DNA of 64,000 nt, taken from Polytrichum commune. Lineage: Eukaryota; Streptophyta; Polytrichopsida; Polytrichales; Polytrichaceae. This document shows, in pieces, positions 22,970-35,640 of the stretch (its first letter is position 1; the number at the start of each line of letters is the position of its first letter). Under the pieces are notes generated by a model. That model was not told where the DNA came from. It made no database searches and was given only the letters and a program-made list of their open reading frames with translations. The position numbers and the translations under genes are program-made. The DNA is taken from assembly GCA_950295325.1 (NCBI GenBank), contig OX485807.1:36424440-36488439 (forward strand). Reading direction: 5' to 3'.

Positions 22970-23100
22970 AACTAACACTTGCTTAGCTAGCATTTACTAA
23001 CATTTGCTTAATAGCTAGCATCTACTAACATTTGCTTAATAGCTAGCATCTACTAACATTTGCTTTATAGCTAACATCTACTAATATTTGCTTAGCTAGT
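22970..23100. repeat. ~28-bp tandem repeat (AGCTAGCATCTACTAACATT type)
   Basis: Four to five copies of a unit containing CTACTAACATTTGCTTAATA lie in tandem with a few substitutions. The following 2.4 kb to 25.5 kb is richer in C and CpG, with only short unconvincing frames. Confidence 0.8.
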
Positions 23101-25551
23101 TGTTTTTACTAGCTAGCATATTTTTTCTACTTTGCTATCTTCTAGCACTACTTAGTTTCATTTTGACCTTCCTTCTTCTAGGCTAAATGCTAAATGAACT
23201 AATTTTTCCTAAATTCCCTATCAATTCTAACTTTTAATGCTAACATTCTAACTAAAAGTGATCCCGCAGAGTGGTGGACCACTCAAAGGGTTCACACATC
23301 CACGCCTCGCGGTAAGCCCAACGCAATTTAACCCTTGATTTGTTGACAGGCCGATGGTTGGCCACTCCCTTCCATTGACCTCCTGGAGACCGCCCGGAGT
23401 AGCGCCGTCCGACCAACCGACCTACTTGGTTCTTGACAGGCTTCCTTTAAAATTGCAACCTTGCCATATTATTCTTCACAATCTCCTTCACCTCAGACTC
23501 CGTTGACTTCGACGAGCGGCAACACTTGCAAACTGGTCAAGACATCGACAACGTCGATGGGTCGTGGTTGCTGGCACAAAAGGTGAACCAGATCAGGCAG
23601 TGGCTGCCCATGCGATTTCCATAGCTCCACACCTCCTCGCAAGCCTCCGAACACACCCTTTTCCCTGAATCTATCGATGGCTGGATCTAACGCTCCCCCA
23701 ACACAACCTATTTGGTATCCTCCTCCTCCAAGGATGACGATGCTATTGTCACCATTTGAGCACTTTCATCAACTCCTCGACTCGCATCATCAGCTCTCAC
23801 CAACTTGTTGACATAACCCTAATTGCAGGCTCGTCCAACACACCAGTCTCAATTGCCACCTCCAATTCAACCCCGTCCCAATCCTAACCCTGTGCAATTC
23901 GCAGCATCGCCCCAACAAGGCACTAGGCTCTGGACTCTTGCTACAACACAAATTTATCTTGATGCCTTGATGCCTGCAAACCAACCTACTCTACTCTACT
24001 CTACTTTACCTAATCCTGCAATTCTTTGTGTGGGAGATAATCCGATCACCTGCTGGTCGGACATTCCTGTCAGTTGAATCCACAACCCCGACGATCGCGA
24101 CGACGTTAGAGATGCCTGCACTGAACCTAAGTTCTGGTGCTCTGCTGGACGTGAATGAGTGAGTGAATGGTAGTGACGCTAATGCAAGCCAAAAGGTTGG
24201 GGTTCGATCGATAGATCGAAGGGAGGAACAGTGGATTAAACTTTTCTTTGAATACAACTACCTCTGAGTGTCACGCATTAGCGATGAGAAGCAAGAAAAG
24301 AGCCAGTTCCCTTCAGGCTACCACTTCTAACCCACACCCAACTACGGATATTTTTGTCACCACCAGCGGAGCTACGATGTGTTGTTGACCTTCCTCATCC
24401 TTGTCCTCTTTGAAGACTCCTCACTCCAGATTGTTGTCATCACTCTCCTCCCTAGCCCAATGTGATGGAGGTGGCTCCCATTCCGCTCCCTCCTGGGAAG
24501 CAGCCTCATGCCTGTTTGATCCAACCACGTCCCAGAGAAGTGCAACCATGCATAAAACGCCTCTTGTGATCGAGGGGCCAGAATAGAACGCCACATTGAT
24601 CACCACTCCACTATAGTATTCCCTGGTTCCACCCGACCTCCTTAGAGGATCGCCATTCCCTCCCAACTCCAAATGCTTCTAAGTCACACATCAACACAAA
24701 GACATCCTCTCGCAAAAATGCGGTCTCATCCAACCACCCCGTCTGTCCACACCTACTCCAATCCTAATCATGAATCCTTGATTTGGTGACAACGAAATTC
24801 CCCAACAACATCAGGGCGTGGCAACTTGTCGAAATTCGGTCCCCCAATGCAATTCGCAGGATGTGCATGCGACAAAGTGCTCCACCTCGGCCGACATTGT
24901 AGAGGAACGCACCGATCAGGGCGAGCGCTAGTTTGTTGAGCCTCGACGTCGGATCCACGACGTGTGGGATGAGATTCGGTGGCTTCATAGCCTTCCACAG
25001 TGAGCTAGAACAAGAATTGTGATGGCACCTCCGCTTGCTTCCTGTTAGTCTCCTCTCGCTTTCTCCCAACTCCTTGCGCCTCTGCTGCCCGGCTCTGTGT
25101 CACTCGGCATTGCAGCTTCACCTCTCATGCCGGTTAGTTCCCGTGCCATCACTGGATTTGCATTCGATTTGACACGAACACACTTGTGCCCAACGATTCG
25201 AAGTTGAGGCAGCGCTTCCGCGTCCTATCCCCTACCTCCTCTCTTCTCCTTGCCTAATGAGCCTCTCCTCCCTTGCCTCTCGAGACCCCTTCAACTTCCT
25301 CTTTTTTTCTCGCGTTGCCCGGCATCTTCAGGCCGCCTGGGAAAAAAACAGGTTTTGGCCTTCCTCCTTGGCCCTCTCCCCTTCTTAAAACCCCCTTCTC
25401 CACACATGGCAAGTGCACTCATCCTTTTAATTTTAACTCATTTAATTTTCTCTCTTTTTAGGGTTGAGGTTGCCCCTTTTCATTTGTTTTTTCACTTCCC
25501 AATATTTATTTTATGGTTAATTAACATGTGAGCACACCCTTAGGGCTCACA

Positions 25552-27045
25552 TAATTGGCGACCATCAGGGGAAGGACTCTCTTGCTCCACAGGCAAGACT
25601 CTCCATTCAAGTCCTATATTCCTTGCACCGACTTCCGGAGGTGCGAGTTGGGAATGGTTCTCCATTAAGTGTCTCCAACTGAACCGAGTTGTTAGGGAAA
25701 CACCTCGCGAATGAGATACGGCCCTAACCATACTACATCGAACTTACCTGGGAAGTCCAGATTCCTAGCGTCTTGGAGTAAGACCAACATACCTGCCGTC
25801 AAAGTGCAATTCTTGTGCCTTCGATCAAAGGTGATCTTCCTCCTTCGTTGGTTGGCCTCAATGTATTGAGCGCTCATTCTATGACCCTCATCTTGTGCTT
25901 CTAATGCGGCCAATCTATCTCTCAATGACTGGTTGTTGGTTAGCCTTACGTCAATTGCCACCCGCAACGACTCTACTTCAAACTCAATGGGCAAAGTGGC
26001 CTCAATGCCATAGACTAGTGAGAAAGGAGTGGCCCGGGTGATCACCTTGTCCATGGTTCAATAAGCCCATAGGGGTGCAGTGAGTTCACATCCCAATCCC
26101 TCTTAGAGTCCTGCATAGTCTTCCTCAAAATTCCAACTAGTGTTTGGTTCATTCTCTCCGTTTGTCTGTTCGTTTGGGGATGATAAGGCGTGGTTTTCCA
26201 ATGGTTGATTTGGAACTTCTCGATCATTTCACGAATCATGTCATTCAAGAAATGAGTGCTCCGATCACTGACCAGTATCTTAGGGCAACCGAATGGGGAG
26301 ATAATGTTCGAGATCATACAAGAAGCATACGGCATTCGCGGCCATATCCGTTCGCACAACCTTAGCCTCTGCCCATTTGGTTAGATACTTAGTGGCTACT
26401 ACGATGTACACCATTCCCTTGGATGATTTCGGGTCCACCTCACCTATGTAATCTATCCCCTATTTCTCGAAAGGCACTAATGGCAATGACACATGTAGGG
26501 GCAACTCCATCTTCAAGTCATTTCGAGTGTATCTCTGACATGCGTCACATCTCCTAACATAATCATGCGTGTTCTTGAACATCTAGGGCCAAAAGTATCA
26601 TGCCTTAAGTATGTTTTACGTTGTAAGCCGTTCTGAGAAGTGACCCCCGCATGCGTTGTCATAGCAGACAGCTAGAATTGTAGGCACTTCGGCTGCACCC
26701 ATACACCTCCGTAATAACCCATCTGCCCCTCTCCTGAACAACTTATTACCCACCACCACGAAATGTTGGCTATACACCCTCACCTTATGCCTCTTTTCTC
26801 TTGACCACTCAACCGGTAGTTGTTGAGTGGTAAGAAATTCAACGATTCCTGCATACCACTCCAGTTGTGCCATCACTACAAAGAGGTTATCATCTCCCAG
26901 CCGGTCATTTATTGGGGTGGCCCCTACGTGTTCAGCCAACCTAGACAAATGATCGGCCTGCAAATGCATTCTTTCCGGTTTGTATTCTACAGTGTAGTCG
27001 AACTCCTCCAGCAACAACACCCACCTAACTAACCGGCGGGAATTT
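25552..27045 (-). pseudogene. Truncated gypsy pol (RNase H end to integrase) of the older element
   Basis: Minus-strand fragments align in order with the young element: RWVLLLEEFDYTVEYKPERM and ADHLSRLAEH (about 27.0 kb), YDNACGGHFSERL, KILVSDRSTHFLNDMIREM, HPQTNRQTERMN, then FSLVYGIEATLPIEFEVESL and VWLGPYLIREVFP. Several frameshifts and stops separate the pieces. The sense 5' side stops abruptly at about 27045 inside RNase H, so gag, protease and reverse transcriptase are lost. Confidence 0.85.
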
Positions 27046-28512
27046 AACTATGTGAGCGTAGAGCGGAGATTTGAGATTATTGTAATAAATTTCGACAGAA
27101 GGTGGGTGTATTACCGTGGAATTTGGAGGTATTTTTAGAAACATTTGTTGAAAAGGGAGCCCAAGTTCGTTGAAATGAGCATAAATTAGGGCTGACGTCA
27201 GTAGTAGGACTTAGCAAAACATAAATTACAACAACAAAGAGCATTGCAGCCTCAATCCCCCAATACTAAAAGGCTAATCTACAAACTGAAATTATTAACA
27301 AGAATAAATGAAGAATGCAATCATGGCTGACATTATTAAAATGAAATAATGAAGAAGAGAAAGTAAGAGACTTGCACCGGAAATCGAAAATAAAACCAAC
27401 ACACAACTCTTATGAAATCTGGAAAACAACAAAAGAAAAGGAGTTATAATCTCCAAAACCAAAATGATAAACTAAGGGCTTGGACAACATTCGCTATTAC
27501 GCTCCTTACCCTCCTTTGCTTCTAACAAAAAAAGATTTCGTGTCCCACGCGAGAAATGACGAATGCGATGAGGAGGTGGAGACTTTGCCTTAGTAAAACA
27601 ATCCGCCATGGCACTAGTATACGGGGGAAGTCCAAATGGCTTCGGAGGACTCGAAAACATGCCTCGACGAAGGATTGCGTTCTCCCCTGGCACTCTGAAC
27701 CCCCAAGCAAGAAGATTAGAAACAAGATGACACAGGAAGATGGAAAAATGACATCAAGGCAAACATGGCAAAACACAAAAAGCAAAATTACGCACAAAGA
27801 AAACCGAATGCGCGTTTGGTTATCTTCTGAGGCGGATTAAAAATAGATGTAGACGGTGGGGCAACTGAGCGGGAAGTACGCACAGGCTGGGGATCGCGCA
27901 TAGGGAGTAGGAGTGCATTGAAAATGATGGGGTCACTCTCAAGGGCCACAATATGCCGCTCAAGGGAGAGACATGCTGTAATCAAATCACCTAAAGCGAA
28001 AAGAAGGAAAATGTTAGTATGGAAACTAATGAAGCAAAAATAACGAAAAATTCAAAGTAAGGATGATGCTGAAAGAGAAGGCGTATTTACACCACACTGC
28101 CAGTCCATAATAACATCATTCTTGTCGGTGAGAGTAGCGAGGAGGATAGAGAAGAAAACATGATGTTTTTCACGAGCACCTCTCCAAGGTACCCCATCAT
28201 TGCGCATTCCTGGCTCTTTTCATCGGTGAAGGCATTTAACCATTCATCTTGCTGGAGGTTGTAACCATACTCTTGCATGGCCTCCTTCCGTACTTTGAGA
28301 ACGGAGTTAACACAAACAAGAACCTTGATGCTGAATTTCTGAGTCTGCAACAATTAATACGATTTTATAAGATTCTGAAGAAGTGAAATGAAAAATAATA
28401 CAAGAGCAGAGTAGGAGATGGAAAATTGCTTACCACACCAGAGGGGACCACAGGGGATTGGAGGTCCAGATCGTTCATACCAAACCAATCTTCGACGACG
28501 TAGAAGTCGTAA
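27046..28512. other. Region with only weak minus-strand exon candidates
   Basis: No recognisable gene. On the minus strand a run at about 28353-28100 (VLKVRKEAMQEYGYNLQQDE) and one at about 27985-27840 (ITACLSLERHIVALESDPII) look like protein and end near possible splice sites. They may be exons of a lineage-specific gene or relics; I assign no function. Confidence 0.3.
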
Positions 28513-28582
28513 GGGTAGATGCATGGTTGAGTGGCTCAATACCGGACCATACCCTGTTTTTTTTAACTCCATACCCTTCAAA
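28513..28582. repeat. Left copy of a 70-bp direct repeat bracketing the RING-like gene
   Basis: Shares GATGCATGGTTGAGTGG, CAATACCGG, CCATAC, a T-run and TCCATACCC with 33179-33249 in the same orientation. The two copies lie about 4.7 kb apart on either side of the two-exon gene. Confidence 0.75.
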
Positions 28583-28864
28583 TTGTATGACCACACGTGT
28601 AAAAGAACCGTCATCCAAATCTGCTCCGTCATTCATCCGACCATGATGGAGTTTCAAACTCGTTGGCGGGCATGTGTCACAGCCGTTAGATGGAACCCGA
28701 TCGTGTGGCCCTGAATGAGTAGGGTTTGAAGAGCATGGTCTCCCTTTGTCGCATGTGTTGTCCTCTCTTCCCGGAGGCCTGTCGCACGCGGAGCTGTACG
28801 CTGTCACGTTTTGTCGCATTCGAGAGTCGATTACGGAGACGTCCTCTTAGGCTGTTACGGTGAC

Positions 28865-31800
28865 ATGAAGGTGTACGCCATGTCCGACTCGGAGGACTCA
28901 CGGGAGGAGCTGGAGGAGAGGCTACTCTGTCCAAAACGAGGTGCGAAGAAGAGCAGCTGGGTGGATCCACTGTATGCTTGCCAGCCTGAGATCCTGTGGG
29001 ATCGAAAGTCAGTAGTGACAAGGGATTGGTTTGCAGAGAAATACAACTTGTGCAACAGAGGAATCACCCCGAAACATATTAAGATTGGGCACCATTTAGA
29101 GGAGGCGGATGTGGAAAGCTTGTTTGGGCCGCGGCAGAATGGCAATGGCTATCGATACGCTACAATGGACGAGGAGTTTGTGCGTAAGGTGGAGACAATG
29201 TGGATGATTTGCCACCAAAAAACAGTGGTGCCCAACACCCGCATGGTGAACGTCTCCGAGGCAAAAGGGTTTGCGTACGAGATTGTGAAGAAAAAAGAAA
29301 CTAACTGGGCCCTTTTCGCAGAGTGGACCTGTCGGGATCAGTTGAAGAAGTTGCGGGCAGAGGAAGAGGACACCGCAAAGTCCAAGGGGATTTCTCTGAA
29401 GGGAGAGGTGGATTCGGAGAAGGAGTGTCAGCTAGGCAAAGAGAATTGCTCGCGAGATCAGGTGCCCGGCTCCGGGATCAATTGTGCAGGCATCATACCG
29501 CAACGAGGTCACAAAATATCTTTTTTGGGAAAAATTGCTATGCCTATCGGAGAATGGAGTCTGTGCTTGGAGACGTTGGATCGGGAGTCCCTGGGCTTGG
29601 ATGGGTACGTGCAGGTTCTCTTCGCCGAAAAAGAAGAGGCCAGAATGACCTTGCATAAGGTCTCCAGCCAAGTGGAGTATGGCCGCAAGCTCATTTCCGA
29701 CGCTCAATCGAAGCTGTCGAAGTTGGAGGCAGAGCGGGATGCCTTGAGGGCTAAGCTGGTCTCGGTGAGGCCAGAAGACAGTGGGCTGGTCTTCATACAC
29801 CGAGATCTTGAAGGCCTCCAGCTCCGAGTGGATGCACAAAAATCAATTCTGGCCGTGTTTGAGGAGACTTGCGGTGGTGGGCAGGCAGAGATAGTGGAGT
29901 TGGCGAAATTGACCGCTGCCGAGGAAGCCTGGAGCAACGCTAAGACGAGGCAGTTCTTGTGGAGCCGTCACCGACTTGCACTCCAATCCCAGCTGCGAGG
30001 CATGCGGGCTGGCTACGAACGTCCCACCACAACACCTGTGTCGTTGCCGGCTATCCACAGCGACTGGGGTCAGGAGCCTATCGCCACTCACACAATCCAG
30101 GTGGGTGTGTGCCCATTTTGTTTGCGGGGCTTTCAACCGGCGTGGGATTGTCGCTTAGCCTCCTGCCGCCACGCTTACCATTCATGGTGTGCACTTACGC
30201 ATTTCAGTGAGTCCACCAAATGCATCCACAAAGACTGTGCCATGGAGATGCACAAGGATTGGTGGATTTGCACAGGGATTCAAAAGCCCGTGGTGGGGAA
30301 GGATGGAGTCGTCATGGCTGCAGCTTGGGAGAGAGCACCTCTTACACGTAATCCCCTCACTCCCCTCATTTTGTGTCCATTTTGAGTTTAACATGCTGAT
30401 GTTGGTACATCGTTATGGTTTGGGGACATCATGCTGGTTTAGGTATATGCTGTGTACTTTTTTTGGGGGGGAAACATAACCACACCTGCGTGTTCCATGG
30501 TTGTGGAAATTGGAGGTTGGCACTTGCTTCGCTTGCACTCCTGGACTCCTGGACTTTGTAGCTGCACACATGGGTTAGTCGTGAGCAAAGTCCACTTCTC
30601 TTTTCTGATTGTGGGTTGGATGTTGTACTTGTGGGGAATTTAAGAATACATGAGGCGTTTTATGGACCCTGCATTGTTTGTATTGATTGGAAGAAGCCAA
30701 CATTCAGTAGTATGTAGGGTTCATGGGTTTCAGTGTTAGGGTGTGGTGGAAATGGGCTTTAATCCCTCTCATGTCCAGGTCCACACAGAGAAAAAGAGGA
30801 GTTAGGGGTTATTTTGAAAATTCTGGCATAGTTCAGAAGGTGTTTGTTGTGGTATTGATTGTATTGAGCCAATATGATGTTGTATGTACTTCCAATGGTC
30901 TTCAGTGTTTAGAGTTAGGTGGGAATGGGCTTCAGTCCCTCTCATGTGGATGTCCACTGACATCAAATGTGAAGTTTAGGGTTCATTTGAAAATTTTGGC
31001 ATCGTAGTATACCAGTGCAGAGGTTTGCCATGTACTATAGGGTTTGTGGACAGTGCAGTGTTCAAACTGGCTTCTTAGTGATTGTTGGAGTTGATTATGG
31101 AATACACGGGACGCCCTTCAGTGTCTATAACTTTTGGAAGAGTCTTATGGAGGCATCATATAGAAATTTTGACTGTGTTGGGACAGTCCTGGATGTCAAA
31201 GAAGGGGAATGGGTTTCTATATATCCTGGGTGGATAACCATTGACTTGTATGTAGAGTTCGATGTGATATTGATATATTGTGGCTTACATGGACTTTGAA
31301 CTCCAGGGAGTGGATGTGTACTGACTACTAATGGGTGTGGTCATGGAAGGGTTTGTCACCGGGGTTTATGGGATCGCAATTCCTATATTGCTAAACCCTG
31401 TCATCATCTCTGGTTCCCTAATCGTTGTCTGTGTGCAGACCTTGGACAAACCTCCCGAACGATTTCTGGGGTTGATAAGATGCGGGAACCAGCTCCTTCA
31501 CGTACTCCAAGCCCCTCCGTTGGAAGCTTTCAAGACTTGGCCGGCAGGATGCCCCGCCAAGATGACGATGTGGCCAACAAGGTCACCCCCCCACCGAAAC
31601 CGCAGCCACATTCCAGCCGAATGGCACCTCCTGCCACTCGTGAGCTCACAGTTCCAAAAATGCAGGCACCCGTTGCGCAATATGATTCCATCATACCCGA
31701 GACCGAGGCTGACGCCACTTCCGATGAGTTGCAGTTTCAAGAGAGGCGCACAAAATCCAGAAACGACGTGCAGTGGGAAGAGAGGGTCTCCTGCGGTGAC

Positions 31801-32172
31801 GAGGAAGTCAATGGGCGGTTGAAGAGAAAAAAGGGCCACCAACGGGTTCAGCCACAGGAGAAGGAGGTTCGCATCAACTTACCAGAGGCAGACGTATCTC
31901 AAAAGAGGAAGTCGAATCTGGGCAGTTCCAAGCGGGGTACTCAATCACAGACCCCTCGTGATTTTGAGGGCGACACTGTGGAATTCTCAACGGACGAGAC
32001 CGACGATGGCGGGGGTTTGGAGGACGATTTTCAAGACAGGGAAACCCTGTCCCAGCTATGTTTTAGGCAGAAGGACTCCCACATTGATAGGTTCCTGAGA
32101 GGTGAGAGTGACGAAGATGACCGCACAAATTCACCTGTGAACAAGGGGAAGAAATTGACCCTTGCTAATTGA
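28865..32172 (+). CDS. RING-H2-like zinc-finger protein, two exons, about 738 aa
   Basis: Exon 1 (28865-30347) and exon 2 (31439-32172) join on GT-AG sites with compatible phases (1 base plus 2 bases). The ATG at 28865 opens the frame MKVYAMSDSEDS; a second ATG follows at 28880. The middle (about residues 255-370) is charged and heptad-like, suggesting a coiled coil. Near residue 415 comes CPFC, then CRHAYHSWC and CIHKDC: a C-x2-C...C-x-H-x2-H-x2-C arrangement as in RING-H2, except that the last pair is spaced C-x4-C. Exon 2 encodes a Ser/Pro-rich then mixed basic/acidic tail (RLKRKKGH, STDETDDGGG) that could be a nuclear signal. RING proteins are usually ubiquitin ligases; the odd last spacing makes that uncertain. 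No transposase motif is seen, but the flanking direct repeats make a mobile or multi-copy origin possible. Confidence 0.7.
30720..30965. repeat. Diverged tandem duplication in the intron of the RING-like gene
   Basis: A unit containing CAGTGTT, GTGG, AATGGGCTT and TCCCTCTCATGT followed by GTCCAC occurs at about 30730 and again at about 30903, roughly 173 bp apart. The intron (30348-31438) otherwise shows nothing convincing. Confidence 0.5.
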
Positions 32173-33178
32173 AAACCTATTTCCACGAGGACCAGATCGT
32201 CCCAGCGGCAGAGGCCTTAAGGATTCAGGTTTAGGGGTCTTTGCATATCCTATGGGAATCTTGTCTGTGGTTGGGCAGGAGGTTGCAGTGAAGATTGCAT
32301 TATCTTCATGGTTTTGTGATAGTTGACTCTAGGGTGATGGAAAAGGGCTTTATTCCAAGATATAGCTAGGTAAGAGTCAGCTGTCAAGCACTGAGAGCTT
32401 GTCACTTGGCTTTATTCTTGAATCAAGGTCCTTGATCTTATGAACCTTGAAATATGGAATTATTTTTGAACCTACAAGGAAATAGAACGTTCTTGAGTGT
32501 CCTCAGGTATTCTTTGAATTTCTTCTTTTGCGATTGTCCTCAAGTATTCTTTGAAAGTCTCCTCTTGCATCTCAGGTGCCCAAGTGGAATTTCTATGCAT
32601 AGAATTGCAGGCCCTGTTTTATTATAAATGTCTCAAATTCAAGTACAGTATGAAAATGTCATGGTACATCTAAGTGGAATTTAAAACTAAGATGATGGCA
32701 TTTACCCTATGCTGTGACATTGTTTTGTTTTTAGAAGCTGCCATGGTCTTATGATAACATATAGAACATATTATCCATGCCTGGGATGATCAGAGAGTGG
32801 ACCTGTAGCCCCTGTGAATTGGCTGGTAATTAGATGGCATTGGTAGTGGCAAGTCGAACTCATTCTAAAAAGCTGTTTTTTGGTTTGAGTATTGGGTGAA
32901 GAACTGGTTTTCCACATAAAGTTCATCGCTATTGAAACAATGGCTTCTTGAAATTCAGTCGCCTCGGAACATTTGGCTATGTTTTCGGCACAAAAGGCTT
33001 GAAAATGAATGAATGCGCAGGAACACATGGGAATTCAAGCAACCCCAGGTGCTGAAGTCTAAGCGATGGGAGCAGTGTCAAATGCCCTTCAATGCAGAGA
33101 ATTATGGTTCGAAAATCCTGGGCCAAAGAGAGGGAGAAGCCTCACCAACAGAGAGATAGATGGGACTCAAAACCCCTA

Positions 33179-33249
33179 GGGTGGATGCATGGTTGAGTGG
33201 ACCAATACCGGTCCATACTTTTTTTTTTAAAGTCCATACCCCTGAAAGT
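33179..33249. repeat. Right copy of the 70-bp direct repeat
   Basis: Same orientation and same ordered blocks as 28513-28582, with scattered substitutions. The stretch 32175-33178 between the gene end and this repeat shows no coding sequence. Confidence 0.75.
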
Positions 33250-33539
33250 CGAGACTGAAGACACTCAAAGTTTCAGCACTCTTGTTGCTAAGTGCTGGGT
33301 CCCGAAACTAAGATTATGAGATTCAATGTTCATACAAAAGTAAGAACAATTACAAAGTTAAAGAAATGGATAAACAAACAACTCTATTACTAATTACATA
33401 AATATCTACTAGTAGAAACCTTTTGCTACTCCAGTTCCCTGATAATGCTCCTGAAAGCATCACAATGAAGAAAACTATTAAAATTAATCATAAAATAAAT
33501 AACAAGTTTAAACAATTTCAAAAATTAACAACATAAATG

Positions 33540-35640
33540 AATTTCCTTATTCGTCTAGCTTCATAAGTTCTCTTGGCTTTGAAATACGCCAGTCCAATCT
33601 TGCTTGAAGGATTATCCAGACTTTTTTTTCAAACGTAACATAAATGACATTTTTTGTACCAAAGCAATACCTAAAACACCAACTTGAACTGGTGGCATTG
33701 TACAATGAATAGTAGTTTTTGAATTTAAAAGAAATGTTGCTCCCGCTGTTGGTGTACACCGTACCTTGTATTCTGGGAGCCAGAAACTTGGTTGATCTTC
33801 CACCTCAAGCTTCCCATCAGGAAAAACCATACTATAAACCCATATCCATAGTCGGTATCATCGTCATGAGGACAACAATAATAATCCCTAATAACTGAAA
33901 ATAGAGTAAAAGGAGTGTTACCAAAATGACCGTCTCCTCCCAAAAGACCTTCATTTTCAAAGTTCTTGTCAAAAGTCTTCATAACATCGGGAAATGAAAT
34001 TTGAAGCCATTTTGATACTTTCTGAATAAAAATCTTTGACAAAGCATATAAACTCTCATGGGGATGAATAAACCATTCACATGAATGGTTCTCATATTGC
34101 CCATACATGACCAACCTCGATCTTCCCTTTGATTTGCCTCTATTGGTACTTTTTCCGTGCTCCTCAAGAATGGATGTCATTGCATAAAATCTTGAATGAT
34201 CAAATACTGGAAAAACATTCAACCTCAAAACTCCCAATAAATTTCCAAATCCATCCACCATACGTACCGGACCTTCCATTGTTTTAAAATTTTTCTTCTT
34301 TTCCTCAAAATCATACTCAAGTGTGTGTCTAATCGAAAGCAATCCTAAAAACTATGGCACTCGTACAATGGACAAGGATAAAGATATCATGATCAAACAA
34401 GTTAGTTTTTGCAAATGCAAAAAAATACTCATAGTATGATTCATGGAGCTTGTTCCAAGCATGAATATCGTTGGAGATGTTGGGCACCGGCAAATTCTCG
34501 GGAATGTTTGCGAAGAGCAAATTGAGGCCCTTCTGAGTTGTAGATCAGGTGTTCACACCAGAACGACCTGCTCCAACTTACAATTAAAACTTCATGAGAA
34601 AAAAAAAAAGCAAGGAGAAAAAATAGCAAACTAAAAAGAAAGAAGCCTGAAAAATGTCGAAGAAAAACATACAAACCTTGGCAATGAACTCCTCGATGCG
34701 GGTATATGCTGGGAGGGGGCCTCCTACAAACTCGAAATCCAGAAGGTAAGAAAATCATGGGAACGAGCAAGAAATGGGAAGAGGGAGAAGTGCAAAAGTG
34801 GAAGATAAATGCAATATCGATAGGCGACGCGCTTGATAGCCAGAGTTCCCTCCTTGAACTCCAAGAGGTTATCACCTTTGGCAAAGGCGATGTCAGGCTT
34901 ATCGCCGAGGTAAGGCTAGAAGGTTCTGTCATAAAGGACAATCCTCCAATAATCAACATACTCACGAGGGCGCAAAATAATTTCGGATGTGTCCCAATCG
35001 ATGTCGACGTTCTCCTGAAATGTTTCAATCTGGACCGAGACTTCATTCTCCAACTAAAATGAGTGGGATAATTAGCTATGAAACAAGAGGAATAAAGTCA
35101 AAATGAAGAAGGCCCAGAAATAGATGTACCTGAGTCCAGAAGAATGTTTTGTGAAGCCAGTCGTCTAAAGCCTTCTTCCTCACAAGCTTGTTGATGAGAA
35201 ATTTATTCTATAACCTCTGATGAAGGGGGACTTTCCACTAATGAAGTCACTTGGCTTTTAAGAAAGCTTCGACCGGGCATGTGATAATTTTTGGCAACTT
35301 CTCAATTGTCATGTCGGTCGAGGCGAATTCATTAAAGTGTCGGTCAATCTGTAAACATTTAAAATTTTAAAATGAGTTGAGAAGAATACATATATAAAAT
35401 GAATATTAATACCACAAGAAACATGAAATTGATGAAGAAATACCTTGTGAAAGAAGTCCTCCTTAAAAGCATGTACCCGAACGCTCTTAATCGTCATATT
35501 CTACGCCTTGGTCATGACATTCCAAATCTTTGTGGCACTCCTCTTGGCAACGGGTGTGGTTTCACGGTAATGCCTCACTATAAGGTCAGCTTGAGCCGAA
35601 ATGTTTCTCTGCAATAAATGACCTTGTGAGCAAATATAAT
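33540..35640 (-). pseudogene. Broken copy of a gene ending in a 2OG-Fe(II) (TET/JBP-like) oxygenase domain
   Basis: Minus-strand pieces in order: RHFNEF and MTIEKLPKI (about 35330), DWLHKTFFWTQ (about 35150), exon LENEVSVQIETFQENVD...ILRPREYVDYWRI (35055-34940) with an in-frame TAG, then NIPENLPVPNISNDIHAWNK, LVMYGQYENHSCEWFIHP, GDGHFGNTPFTLFSV and CPHDDDTDYGYGF. After a frameshift near 33835 come FWLPEYKVRCTPTAGATFLL, TIHCTMPP and VGVLGIALVQK. H-x-D (PHDDD), a distal H (IHC) and alternating strand pattern match the double-stranded beta helix of 2OG-Fe(II) oxygenases, most like the TET/JBP group I know from algae and basal land plants. The N-terminal half is homologous to the gene at 39.3-41.4 kb. 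At least one stop and two frameshifts make this copy non-functional. Such enzymes oxidise methyl bases in characterised relatives; the substrate here is unknown. Confidence 0.6.

Larger units (their letters stand above)
20060..25551 (-). repeat. Long LTR (about 5.5 kb) of an older related gypsy element
   Basis: The left end reads TGTGAG followed by CACCCTTAA and TAGTC-type blocks that resemble the start of the young LTR. The right end CCTTAGGGCTCACA is followed by TAATTGGCGACCATC, exactly as in the young element. The interior is non-coding in any convincing way. The size may be original or inflated by nested insertions; the second LTR is not in the window, so the boundaries rest on the ends alone. 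Confidence 0.55.

Noticed and set aside
23500-25350. CpG-rich stretch considered as ribosomal DNA or a gene
   Set aside because: I could not recognise any conserved rRNA segment, and the frames are short and uneven; it lies inside the old LTR interval.
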